Shown piece by piece: positions 52,696 to 59,665 of a stretch of 64,000 bases of DNA. Made by a program: the position numbers and the translations under genes. The notes beneath the pieces are model-generated. The model did no database searches and was not told the DNA's origin. It saw nothing but the letters and a program-made list of their open reading frames with translations. The stretch lies in NCBI RefSeq assembly GCF_003346865.1, contig NZ_QDKL01000003.1, positions 496,001-560,000 on the forward strand, read 5' to 3'. Within the stretch, counting starts at the first letter, position 1. Each line of letters starts with the position of its first letter. Source of the DNA: Halobacteriovorax vibrionivorans. Lineage in GTDB: Bacteria; Bdellovibrionota; Bacteriovoracia; Bacteriovoracales; Bacteriovoracaceae.

Positions 52696-53064
52696 TTAGA
52701 GGCTTTTTAGAATGGAATCCACATGATTAACGTTCTCGAGTCTCTTTGACATTGAGCGTGATACGATGCAATTCTCACCGTAGCATTTATTAGTGATCTT
52801 ATGAAAACACATACTGAGCATTTTAAAATACTCGGGTGAGCCAACGAGAATCTTTCCAGACTCATTCTTCTTCGTCGTAATCTTGTTATTATAAAGCTTT
52901 AGGCACTCATCAACACCGAAAGTGGTGTATTCGAGAAGATATTGTTTTCTAGCTTTAAGGTATTGCTGTTGCTTAATAGTAATATGCTTTTTCGCAATAA
53001 CAGAAGATGAAAACAATAATTGACAGGTAAATAGAAAAATCATTAACTTATTCACTATAACCAT
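52696..53064 (-). CDS. small basic secreted protein of unknown function
   Basis: A 122-residue protein with a signal peptide (cleavage near SSSVIA|KK). The mature chain of about 98 residues is basic with four cysteines (DECLKLY, SMCFHKI, NKCYGENC). No ribosome binding site is seen before the ATG at 53064; an ATG seven codons on is an alternative. It is divergent from the barstar-like gene, 41 bases away. I considered a secreted RNase inhibited by that protein, but no barnase motif is present. Confidence 0.5.
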   Translation of the reverse strand: MVIVNKLMIFLFTCQLLFSSSVIAKKHITIKQQQYLKARKQYLLEYTTFGVDECLKLYNNKITTKKNESGKILVGSPEYFKMLSMCFHKITNKCYGENCIVSRSMSKRLENVNHVDSILKSL

Positions 53065-53105
53065 TCTAACGATATTTAGATATCAAGCAAATAAAAAGTA
53101 AGTAA

Positions 53106-53384
53106 ATGAGAAAAGAAATTGAGTTAAATTCAAATGGACTAGAAACACTTGAGGATTACCTATCTGAATGTGGCCGACTATTTAACTTCCCTTCTTTTTA
53201 CCAAAATAATCTGGATGAACTCTATGAGTTTCTTCAAACATATACTGATAAAAATCTAAGTGTTTATTGGGCAAATGCAAAAGAGGCCCAATTAAAACTT
53301 GGAAATGATTTTGATCGATTAAAAGAAATATTTGAATTAGTTGCTTCCCAACATAGTGAGTTTAAATTCTATATTAACGAGTGA
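53106..53384 (+). CDS. barstar-like RNase inhibitor
   Basis: A 92-residue cytosolic protein. FNFPSFYQNNLDELYEFLQT matches the inhibitory helix of barstar, and the strand-helix pattern SVYWANAKEAQLKLGNDFD then FKFYIN follows the fold. Barstars neutralise barnase-type RNases. No recognisable barnase gene is adjacent, so this is an orphan immunity-like protein. It could guard against an RNase carried by the cell itself or met in the environment. Its last 11 bases overlap the opposite lipase gene. Confidence 0.75.
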   Translation: MRKEIELNSNGLETLEDYLSECGRLFNFPSFYQNNLDELYEFLQTYTDKNLSVYWANAKEAQLKLGNDFDRLKEIFELVASQHSEFKFYINE

Positions 53385-54483
53385 TAAATGTACTTCGAGA
53401 TGCCTTAACAGGTATTAAAATTTTATTTCCATCAATATATGTTCTTAAATAGCCTTTCGAATCACCAGAGGACAATCTTCCTTTATAATAATAAAGCCCA
53501 TCGCGAATATGATGAAACTTAATAGCAAGACCTCTAAGAATCCCCTTACTTCCAACAAATATTGGTCCACTTGGTAAAGAGCCTTTTTCAAATTTTAAGT
53601 AGACCGCAAAGGTATTTATATCTTCGGCTTTATCAATTGAAACATATTGTTGTGAAAGAAACTCTTTTTCAAATATAGCTAGACTTGAATTTTTACAAAG
53701 CTCAGGTTTTTCTAAGCATGTCTTTGTAACATAAGTGGTAGCAGGCGTTCGCGGAAGATTAAATCTCAAATGCACTCCGTGAATATTATAGTGCTTTGAA
53801 ATATTATTTCCCAGAACGACATTAGGATTTGAACTATAAGGCGCTACTGCAAAATCACCCTCTACATCAAAGAGATTTGGAGCAAACAGTGCTGAAATAG
53901 AAATAAAATTCAGACCCTTAAGGTAAGAAAGAAAATCTTTATTATTAAATAACTCATAAGTTTGCATCACTTGCTTGGAGCCAATCCTCATATCTTTTAG
54001 CTCTTTTTTTCCAAGTATCGGCAAAATAAATGTTCCAAGACTGTAACCAAGATTTGCTATTTTAGCACCGTAATAAGGTGTCGCCATCGTCATAAGGCCA
54101 TTTACACGAAATCTAATAGAATCATTATTATCTAGCATTCTCTTTAACCAATAAAGAGTTATCAGCCCTCCTTGAGAATGAGCAACAATTTTAATCTTAC
54201 CTTCAGATAAGCTTTCTTGATGCATGAATTCATCAAAAGATTCAACAAAGTCATTTAAAGATAATCTATTATTTCCAGTATCATATTCAAAGAAGTGTGA
54301 ACTTAAACATTCATCTTTATGAAATTTTTGTACATATTGGTCCCAGTAACCAAAGGCTCCTTTGTTACTGGCTATTCCATGAATGAAAACAATATGATTT
54401 TTGCTAGTGCCACATTCGGCACTAGCAGAGATAGAAAAAAGTAAAAAAAATAATATTAAAAAGTTTAAAGAACTTCTTTTCAA
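53374..54483 (-). CDS. secreted lipase-like alpha/beta hydrolase
   Basis: Exported hydrolase of 369 residues with a signal peptide ending in SISASA|EC. The oxyanion segment HIVFIHGIASNKG and the nucleophile elbow AHSQGGLITLYWL are seen, with a likely acid in VEGDFAVAPYSS and His in the GVHLRF region. The fold resembles triacylglycerol lipases and PGAP1-like proteins. The TTG start at 54483 follows directly on the stop of the papain-like gene (TAATTG), so the two secreted proteins are coupled. It probably attacks lipids of prey or neighbouring cells. Confidence 0.8.
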   Translation of the reverse strand: MKRSSLNFLILFFLLFSISASAECGTSKNHIVFIHGIASNKGAFGYWDQYVQKFHKDECLSSHFFEYDTGNNRLSLNDFVESFDEFMHQESLSEGKIKIVAHSQGGLITLYWLKRMLDNNDSIRFRVNGLMTMATPYYGAKIANLGYSLGTFILPILGKKELKDMRIGSKQVMQTYELFNNKDFLSYLKGLNFISISALFAPNLFDVEGDFAVAPYSSNPNVVLGNNISKHYNIHGVHLRFNLPRTPATTYVTKTCLEKPELCKNSSLAIFEKEFLSQQYVSIDKAEDINTFAVYLKFEKGSLPSGPIFVGSKGILRGLAIKFHHIRDGLYYYKGRLSSGDSKGYLRTYIDGNKILIPVKASRSTFITR

Positions 54484-55635
54484 TTACTCCATACCTTCTG
54501 GGTAAATCTGAATAGCATGATTAAGTGTCGTTTGTACCCAAGCAAACTCACGAGCAATTAAAGGTGCATTTAAATGCCCTTCTTCACCTTTTTGAGAGAA
54601 GTCATAATCATACTCTGGCATAGTGTCTGTTCCATAAATTGAATCTCTAACATAGAAGACACCTTTTTTTGCACAACCACCAACTTCTTCTAAGCGGTTC
54701 TTAACAGCGGCTTCTCTTCTTTTTGCTTTATCAGCATATCCAAGATACTTCTGACGCCATTTATCAGACTCTGTTGTTTGTGACTTCTTAATCCAGTAGT
54801 CATACTTTTCTTGCATACGTGTTATAAAAGAAGTTGTAAAAGGACATCCTTTTGTATCTGCATTGTCATTATAGCCGAAGATATAATTTGCATGCCAAAA
54901 GCCTTTATGATTGTAGATGACAAGAACAGGTGCATTTCTTTTATGAAGAGCATTCTTGATTCTTTCAACGATATTTTTTGGCGCCTTACCTACGGCCCAC
55001 TGGTCACGCTCAGCATCTGCAAATAGCACTTCTCTTTTAAACTTTGGAAGCTTAAATACATTTGCATCTTTTGAGATTTCATCTGTTAAATTAATCCAAT
55101 TATATGATGTACCATAGCTCGCATCTTCATCTTCTTTATCAGTAACAACGCGTTTACCATCAACTCTTTTATAGTAACCCTTAGTAAAACGGTAATCTTT
55201 ATTGCTAAAGAAGATTGAACTTTTGTTAATTCGGCGAATATTATCAGTTCTCCAATTATCAATTTCTTCCTGATTTGTTTTTTCAGTTTTTAAAGACATG
55301 TAGTAACGTTCAGCAAAGTCCACCTTACGAGATCCAGTTAAGTTATTTAATCTGTTATACCACCACTCGACGACACCAGTATGTGACATATAAAGACATG
55401 AACCAGCATCTTCTTGATCAGGTGTCGCTACAACATATTTCATTAGATCGTTGAATCCACCAGATGTAATATCATCATTTGAGCTTGCTAACTCTAGTGA
55501 CATAGGATTAATGACTCCAACGTAGTCTTTTTCTTGTTGAATTCTTTCAATTTGATTTTGATTAAGGTCTGAAATCTCGGCCATTGCAGTAGTAGCAACT
55601 AGACATGCCGTTAGAAGTGAAATCAATTTAAACAT
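54484..55635 (-). CDS. secreted papain-like cysteine peptidase homologue, divergent
   Basis: A 383-residue exported protein with a signal peptide ending in TTAMA|EI. TPDQEDAGSCLYMSHTGVVEWW resembles the papain start (Q before the GxC nucleophile, then a long helix), with Cys80. His248 in GFWHANYIFGYND fits the papain histidine strand, and VRDSIYG stands in the place of the usual N-S-W-G. The match is by pattern only and the asparagine may be lost. Two cysteines (CPFTT, GGCAKKG) may pair. It forms a two-gene unit with the lipase downstream. AGAGGGATAA precedes the ATG. Confidence 0.55.
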   Translation of the reverse strand: MFKLISLLTACLVATTAMAEISDLNQNQIERIQQEKDYVGVINPMSLELASSNDDITSGGFNDLMKYVVATPDQEDAGSCLYMSHTGVVEWWYNRLNNLTGSRKVDFAERYYMSLKTEKTNQEEIDNWRTDNIRRINKSSIFFSNKDYRFTKGYYKRVDGKRVVTDKEDEDASYGTSYNWINLTDEISKDANVFKLPKFKREVLFADAERDQWAVGKAPKNIVERIKNALHKRNAPVLVIYNHKGFWHANYIFGYNDNADTKGCPFTTSFITRMQEKYDYWIKKSQTTESDKWRQKYLGYADKAKRREAAVKNRLEEVGGCAKKGVFYVRDSIYGTDTMPEYDYDFSQKGEEGHLNAPLIAREFAWVQTTLNHAIQIYPEGME

Positions 55636-55761
55636 TTATCCCTCTTTAAACTTTTATTTTCCAATATTTTGCGTGTGTGAAGAAAAATGCTAGCAAAATT
55701 GAAACACAATCACAAAAATTTAAGAGGGTTAATGCAGTGAGAAATTTTCAAGTATCTAAAA

Positions 55762-55908
55762 TTACGATAGGTAGATGACAACACCTGCGCCTACAACTGT
55801 CATGGCCACTAAGATCCATGTATTCATTTTAGAACTTTTATTCGCTTTATTAGATTCTTTATTCATTACGTACTTTTTCTTACGCTTATTCTTTTGAGAC
55901 TTACCCAT
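55762..55908 (-). CDS. 48-residue tail-anchored membrane protein
   Basis: A short frame from the ATG at 55908, preceded by GGAGAGTTCTC, to TAA at 55762. The product begins with a very basic stretch (MGKSQKNKRKKKYVMNKES), continues with a polar linker and ends with one hydrophobic helix (ILVAMTVVGAGVVIYLS). The good binding site and clean design support a real gene. Function unknown. Confidence 0.6.
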   Translation of the reverse strand: MGKSQKNKRKKKYVMNKESNKANKSSKMNTWILVAMTVVGAGVVIYLS

Positions 55909-56078
55909 GAGAACTCTCCACATCCTTGAGAAATTTATATTGAATATATATTTTAAACTAAAATTCTTGTCGATGATAGACCAAGCGCTTCACTCGGTTT
56001 TAAACATCTATTTGCTAGTATTTTCTACCCATAATATGAGCAGTTAAATCACTAAAATAACTATGATATTATAGAGTT

Positions 56079-56549
56079 ATGACAGGAAGAAAACTACTTG
56101 ATCAAATCATTATTGCCCTAACTCTACTGACGACAATTGCGACAGTTGGAGTCTTTGTTTATACCAATGTGATCTATAAAAAAGAACTTCCTAGTAATCA
56201 GAAAGAATTAACGTCACTAAAGGAAGACTTTGGCGAGTTAAACTTCCCTTCAACATATGTTCTCGACAAGATAACTCTCAATTTAGAATCTGCCACTCGA
56301 AGACTTAGATTCCTAGACGTACAAATTAATCTTGTACTCTTTAATCAAGATGACAGTGAAATTCTTGATCAATATAAGCCTCAAATCTACGATATCGTAA
56401 TTGATGTTGCTGCGGCCATCTCTCCAGAAGAGCTCAACTCTCTATCAGGAAAACTCATTTTTGAAAGTCGAATTAAAAAAAGAATTAATGAGCTAGTGAA
56501 AAAACGAGTTGTAAAAGAAGTCTTCTACTCTAAATTTGTCGTACAATAA
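56079..56549 (+). CDS. fliL: FliL-like flagellar basal-body protein
   Basis: A 156-residue inner-membrane protein with one N-terminal helix (IIIALTLLTTIATVGVFVY) and a periplasmic domain that ends in VKEVFYSKFVVQ, the usual FliL end. FliL encircles the flagellar stator and supports torque. It lies away from other flagellar genes here. No ribosome binding site precedes the ATG; TATTAT is six bases before it, so the mRNA may be leaderless. Confidence 0.82.
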   Translation: MTGRKLLDQIIIALTLLTTIATVGVFVYTNVIYKKELPSNQKELTSLKEDFGELNFPSTYVLDKITLNLESATRRLRFLDVQINLVLFNQDDSEILDQYKPQIYDIVIDVAAAISPEELNSLSGKLIFESRIKKRINELVKKRVVKEVFYSKFVVQ

Positions 56550-56564
56550 GATTTTTAAATGAAT

Positions 56565-56588
56565 AGGCCCGCGAGGGAACACGGGCCT
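56565..56588 (+). terminator. GC-rich hairpin, possible terminator
   Basis: AGGCCCG / CGGGCCT with a ten-base loop, 16 bases after the fliL stop. No long T-run follows. Confidence 0.55.
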
Positions 56589-56631
56589 TAGACAACAACA
56601 CTTTAAAGGAATTTAAAAAGGGAATTTTAAA

Positions 56632-57054
56632 TTACTCGCAAGACCCTTCTTTTACGAAGATGGCCTTTGCTCTATATAATTCACAAGAATTTGAATAATT
56701 AATTAGCATATCACCGTCAATACCACTTACTGCACCACAAACTGGTGAAAAGATCTCTGGGCAAAACTGTGTCTCTTCTGGTTGATCAACCCAATTCTTA
56801 CAGTTAAGAACTGCTTCTAATCGATATTTTCCAAGAGACTCTTCTTTAAGTGCGAATTCACCGTTTTCACAACTTTGTGCTTCAAAGTACTCATTAACAA
56901 GTTTAACTTCTTCATTTTCCTCAGTGATAATCACTTTGAAAATTCTTCCAGTAAAAGACTGAGAATCAATTAAGTCACCGTTAAGAATAATCTCTTTTGC
57001 ACTGATGTTTGTTGCAACAACTGCTAGTAGAATAATTGAAATTAATTTGCTCAT
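56632..57054 (-). CDS. secreted protein with Kazal-type protease-inhibitor domain
   Basis: A 140-residue exported protein with a signal peptide ending in TNISA|KE. Residues 20-95 form a beta-rich region of unknown fold. The last 45 residues follow the Kazal pattern: CPEIFSPVCGAV, YSNSCELYRAKA and a final C in EGSCE. Kazal domains block serine proteases by presenting a loop. It could protect the cell from proteases such as its own subtilisin. TTAGGGAGAACGTT precedes the ATG. It is divergent from a LysR regulator. Confidence 0.75.
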   Translation of the reverse strand: MSKLISIILLAVVATNISAKEIILNGDLIDSQSFTGRIFKVIITEENEEVKLVNEYFEAQSCENGEFALKEESLGKYRLEAVLNCKNWVDQPEETQFCPEIFSPVCGAVSGIDGDMLINYSNSCELYRAKAIFVKEGSCE

Positions 57055-57121
57055 AACGTTCTCCCTAAAAAAGAATCTAAGTCCTATCTTGTTTGTGAGA
57101 GAGTTATAGATCAGAATATAA

Positions 57122-57146
57122 ATTAGTAAAAATTATATATACTAAT
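57122..57146. promoter_or_regulatory. inverted repeat ATTAGTA-N11-TACTAAT, candidate LysR operator
   Basis: Seven-base arms with an 11-base spacer between the divergent Kazal and LysR genes; the spacing fits a T-N11-A box. A TATACT box at 57167-57172 lies 34 bases before the LysR ATG. Confidence 0.45.
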
Positions 57147-57206
57147 CAATATCCATAATCATATGTTATACTTCATACAAAGAACTAGTAATAAGTAGCT
57201 GAAATT

Positions 57207-58109
57207 ATGAATATTGATCATATTTCCATTCCGACACTAAGAGTCTTTCTTGAGGTTTATCAAACCCAGAATATGTCTCAGACGGCAAAAAACCTTGCCA
57301 TGACTCAACCAGGAGTCTCTCAACATATAAAATCTCTTGAAGGCTTACTTCAAATAAGTCTCTTTGATCGGATAAATAAAAAGGTTCTTCCCACAGAACA
57401 GGCTCACCTACTCTTTGAAAATTGCAAGAGAGCACTTCAAGGGCTAGAGGATGCTTTAAGCGAAGTTTCAGCAAAGAAGAATAAGCTTAAGGGTATCTTA
57501 AATATTGGTCTTCCAATTGAGTTTGGAAATAACAGGGTTCTACCAATTATAGGCCAGTGGTTAAAGCTTCATCCAGAAGTTTCTATCCGTATTAATTACG
57601 ATCACGCCGCAAGACAAAGTCAGCTGCTATTAAATGGTGGACTCGACTTCGCTATTACCGATAGCTTTAATTTTCCTAAACAAATTGCAACGAAAAATCT
57701 TTCTTCAGAAAAGCTCATTCTTTGCTGTTCTCATGACTATGCAAAAGAGCATAAATTAACTAGTGAGACTAAGTTTAAAAAAACGGATAATCTTGATTTT
57801 ATCGCCTATCTAGAAGGTGCTCCAGTAATTACAAGTTGGTTTAAGTATCACTTTAAAAAGAGTTTTCAAACTGAAGCAAAAGCACAATTAATGGATGTTC
57901 AAGGTGTTCTAAGGCTCACCTTAGCAGGTGTTGGTATCTCAGTATTACCTTTGCACGTTCTTGAGAGATCTGATAACTCAAAGAAGTTATTACAATTTAA
58001 TGGTACGAAAGATCATATGATTAACGAGTTAAATCTCGCTTATCTGAATGCTAGAAAAATGGGGCCAGTGGCCTTGAGTCTATTTGAATATCTAACAGAA
58101 AATATTTAA
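57207..58109 (+). CDS. LysR-family transcriptional regulator
   Basis: A 300-residue DNA-binding regulator. The winged helix-turn-helix shows TLRVFLEVYQTQNMSQTAKN, then MTQPGVSQHIKSLE and LFDR. The ligand-binding domain follows from about residue 90 (LKGILNIGLPIEFG), and GVGISVLPLHVLE marks its second lobe. The effector is unknown. The divergent gene, encoding the Kazal-domain protein, is a likely target along with the regulator itself. Confidence 0.94.
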   Translation: MNIDHISIPTLRVFLEVYQTQNMSQTAKNLAMTQPGVSQHIKSLEGLLQISLFDRINKKVLPTEQAHLLFENCKRALQGLEDALSEVSAKKNKLKGILNIGLPIEFGNNRVLPIIGQWLKLHPEVSIRINYDHAARQSQLLLNGGLDFAITDSFNFPKQIATKNLSSEKLILCCSHDYAKEHKLTSETKFKKTDNLDFIAYLEGAPVITSWFKYHFKKSFQTEAKAQLMDVQGVLRLTLAGVGISVLPLHVLERSDNSKKLLQFNGTKDHMINELNLAYLNARKMGPVALSLFEYLTENI

Positions 58110-58115
58110 ATAAAA

Positions 58116-58138
58116 AAGGCCACCTATAAGGTGGCCTT
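58116..58138. terminator. bidirectional intrinsic terminator
   Basis: Ten-base stem AAGGCCACCT / AGGTGGCCTT with loop ATA; A-run on one side. It lies between the convergent LysR gene and the 58-residue gene. Confidence 0.8.
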
Positions 58139-58161
58139 CATATATGAAAATGAATTGAAAA

Positions 58162-58338
58162 TTACTTTTTCATTCCTGGAGCTTGTGACTCATCAGTAGT
58201 TGTCACGTTAGCTTCATCATCACCTAGAGAGTTTAAAAACTCATCTACTTGTGCTTGTGTTACTTTACCTTCAGCAATAAGCTTATCTCTTAATCTTAGG
58301 TCTAGAATTTTTTCTTCTAAAGCTCTTGAAAGTCTCAT
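58162..58338 (-). CDS. 58-residue hypothetical protein
   Basis: A short frame from the ATG at 58338, preceded by AAGGAAAATCC, to TAA at 58162. The product starts RLSRALEEKILDLRLRDKLI and is helical with a T-Q-A-Q-V-D-E-F segment, then an acidic, threonine-rich tail ending in GMKK. It is soluble, with no cysteine. The start site and its closeness to the terminator support a real gene. No family recognised. Confidence 0.65.
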   Translation of the reverse strand: MRLSRALEEKILDLRLRDKLIAEGKVTQAQVDEFLNSLGDDEANVTTTDESQAPGMKK

Positions 58339-58448
58339 GGATTTTCCTTATGTAAAATTGAGTTATAAACGTAATAATGTAGCTTTATATCATGTGTTAC
58401 AAGCTTTGCAAAGTCTAAAGTAATCAATAACTTGCTGGATATTTGAGC

Positions 58449-59186
58449 TTATTGCCAATAACGCGGCTCATCTGGATTTGGCTTTTCTTCATCATCCACT
58501 AATCTGAGATGGCCCTTGCGCTTCTTCTTTACCTTGCCTTGCTTCTTCTTAAGATTACCAACTTGATCTCTAAGATAAAAACCAAGTCCTCTCATACCAA
58601 AAACAAATGCTGCACCAAAAATCATTGAAGCAATATTTCCAAATGCCTGAGCTCCTCCAGGAGAGAAGAAACCTTGATAAACATTCATCCCGGCCAGGAT
58701 TAAACAAAAGTATTTGGCCTTAACTGGGATAATCATAAAGAATTGAAAAATTCGATCTGGGTAGATCACGGCATAACTAACACACATAGCAGACGATAAA
58801 AAGGCCATACCATGAAATGGATAATTTAATGAAGCGCCACCCATAAAGATTGCAAATAACGAGTAGGCAAAAGCATTTACAAATGTCGCAATTAATAGAT
58901 AGTGAATATAGCGTCGTGATCCCCAGCGCGCTTCAAGATCACTACCAAGAAACCAAAATAAAAGCCCAGTGAAGACAACGTTAAAAAGACCTGTACTCAC
59001 AAGAGGATAAGTCACCATCTTATAAATTAAACCAGATTTTAAACTTGCTACATCAAGGCCAAGAATGGCCACAAGAGAAATATCAAAAGCCTTTGCAAAA
59101 ACGGCCCCTAAGACAAATGAAACCACTAAAATACCAATGAGATATTTATTAACTTTCGTTAGCGGTGGTAAGTACATTTGTTGCAT
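58449..59186 (-). CDS. rhomboid-like membrane protein lacking catalytic residues
   Basis: A 245-residue protein with six helices arranged as in rhomboid proteases: FNVVFTGLLFWFLGSDLEAR with WGSRRY matches the L1 loop and the H-N helix, and FMIIPVKAKYF follows the fourth helix. The catalytic GxSG is replaced by HGMAFLSS, and the last-helix histidine by GNIASMIFG. It is thus probably an inactive rhomboid, like iRhoms or derlins in design. The C-terminus is basic (KKKQGKVKKKRKGH). TAAGGAGAAATA precedes the ATG. The next gene, for an epimerase, lies just upstream. Confidence 0.72.
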   Translation of the reverse strand: MQQMYLPPLTKVNKYLIGILVVSFVLGAVFAKAFDISLVAILGLDVASLKSGLIYKMVTYPLVSTGLFNVVFTGLLFWFLGSDLEARWGSRRYIHYLLIATFVNAFAYSLFAIFMGGASLNYPFHGMAFLSSAMCVSYAVIYPDRIFQFFMIIPVKAKYFCLILAGMNVYQGFFSPGGAQAFGNIASMIFGAAFVFGMRGLGFYLRDQVGNLKKKQGKVKKKRKGHLRLVDDEEKPNPDEPRYWQ

Positions 59187-59195
59187 TATTTCTCC

Positions 59196-59606
59196 TTACA
59201 TTTTTTGAGCAATTTCAATTAAAACACCACCTGTAGACTTTGGATGAATAAAGTTTACTAAGCAATTATTCGCCCCTTGGCGTGGTGTTTCATATAATAA
59301 ATTATAACCTAGATCGCGAAGCTCTTGGGACTTTTTTGTCACATCAGGAACACGGTAACACATATGGTGAATCCCTGGACCTTTCTTCTCAAGATACTTA
59401 GCAATTGGCCCTTTTCCATCAATCGGCTCTAGCAATTCAACATGAGCGTTTTCATCAATATGAGCAAATGAAGTTGTTACTTGTTGATCTTCGACAACTT
59501 CTCGGTGGTTAAAAGTTAAACCTAAGTCACGATATATTTTTTCTGCATTATCAAGATTCTCTACTGCGATAGCAATATGATCAAGGAAACAATCTTTATT
59601 AAACAT
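59196..59606 (-). CDS. methylmalonyl-CoA epimerase-like VOC protein
   Basis: Glyoxalase-fold metalloenzyme of 136 residues that interconverts methylmalonyl-CoA epimers in propionate metabolism. Metal ligands: His in FLDHIAIAVENL, Glu in HVELLEPIDGKGP, His in GIHHMCYRV and Glu in VLIEIAQKM. I use the ATG at 59606, preceded by GGAGAAG, rather than 59618. A mutase gene is not in the window, so the pathway is inferred from family membership. Confidence 0.87.
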   Translation of the reverse strand: MFNKDCFLDHIAIAVENLDNAEKIYRDLGLTFNHREVVEDQQVTTSFAHIDENAHVELLEPIDGKGPIAKYLEKKGPGIHHMCYRVPDVTKKSQELRDLGYNLLYETPRQGANNCLVNFIHPKSTGGVLIEIAQKM

Positions 59607-59665
59607 AATCTTCTCCACTTAATTTTTAAGCATTATAAGAAAGTCACTACCCCTTAGCAAGCTGA

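Noticed and set aside
52696..53064. Barnase-type RNase partner of the barstar-like protein
   Set aside because: No barnase catalytic motif (Glu/Arg/His pattern) can be seen; kept only as a question.
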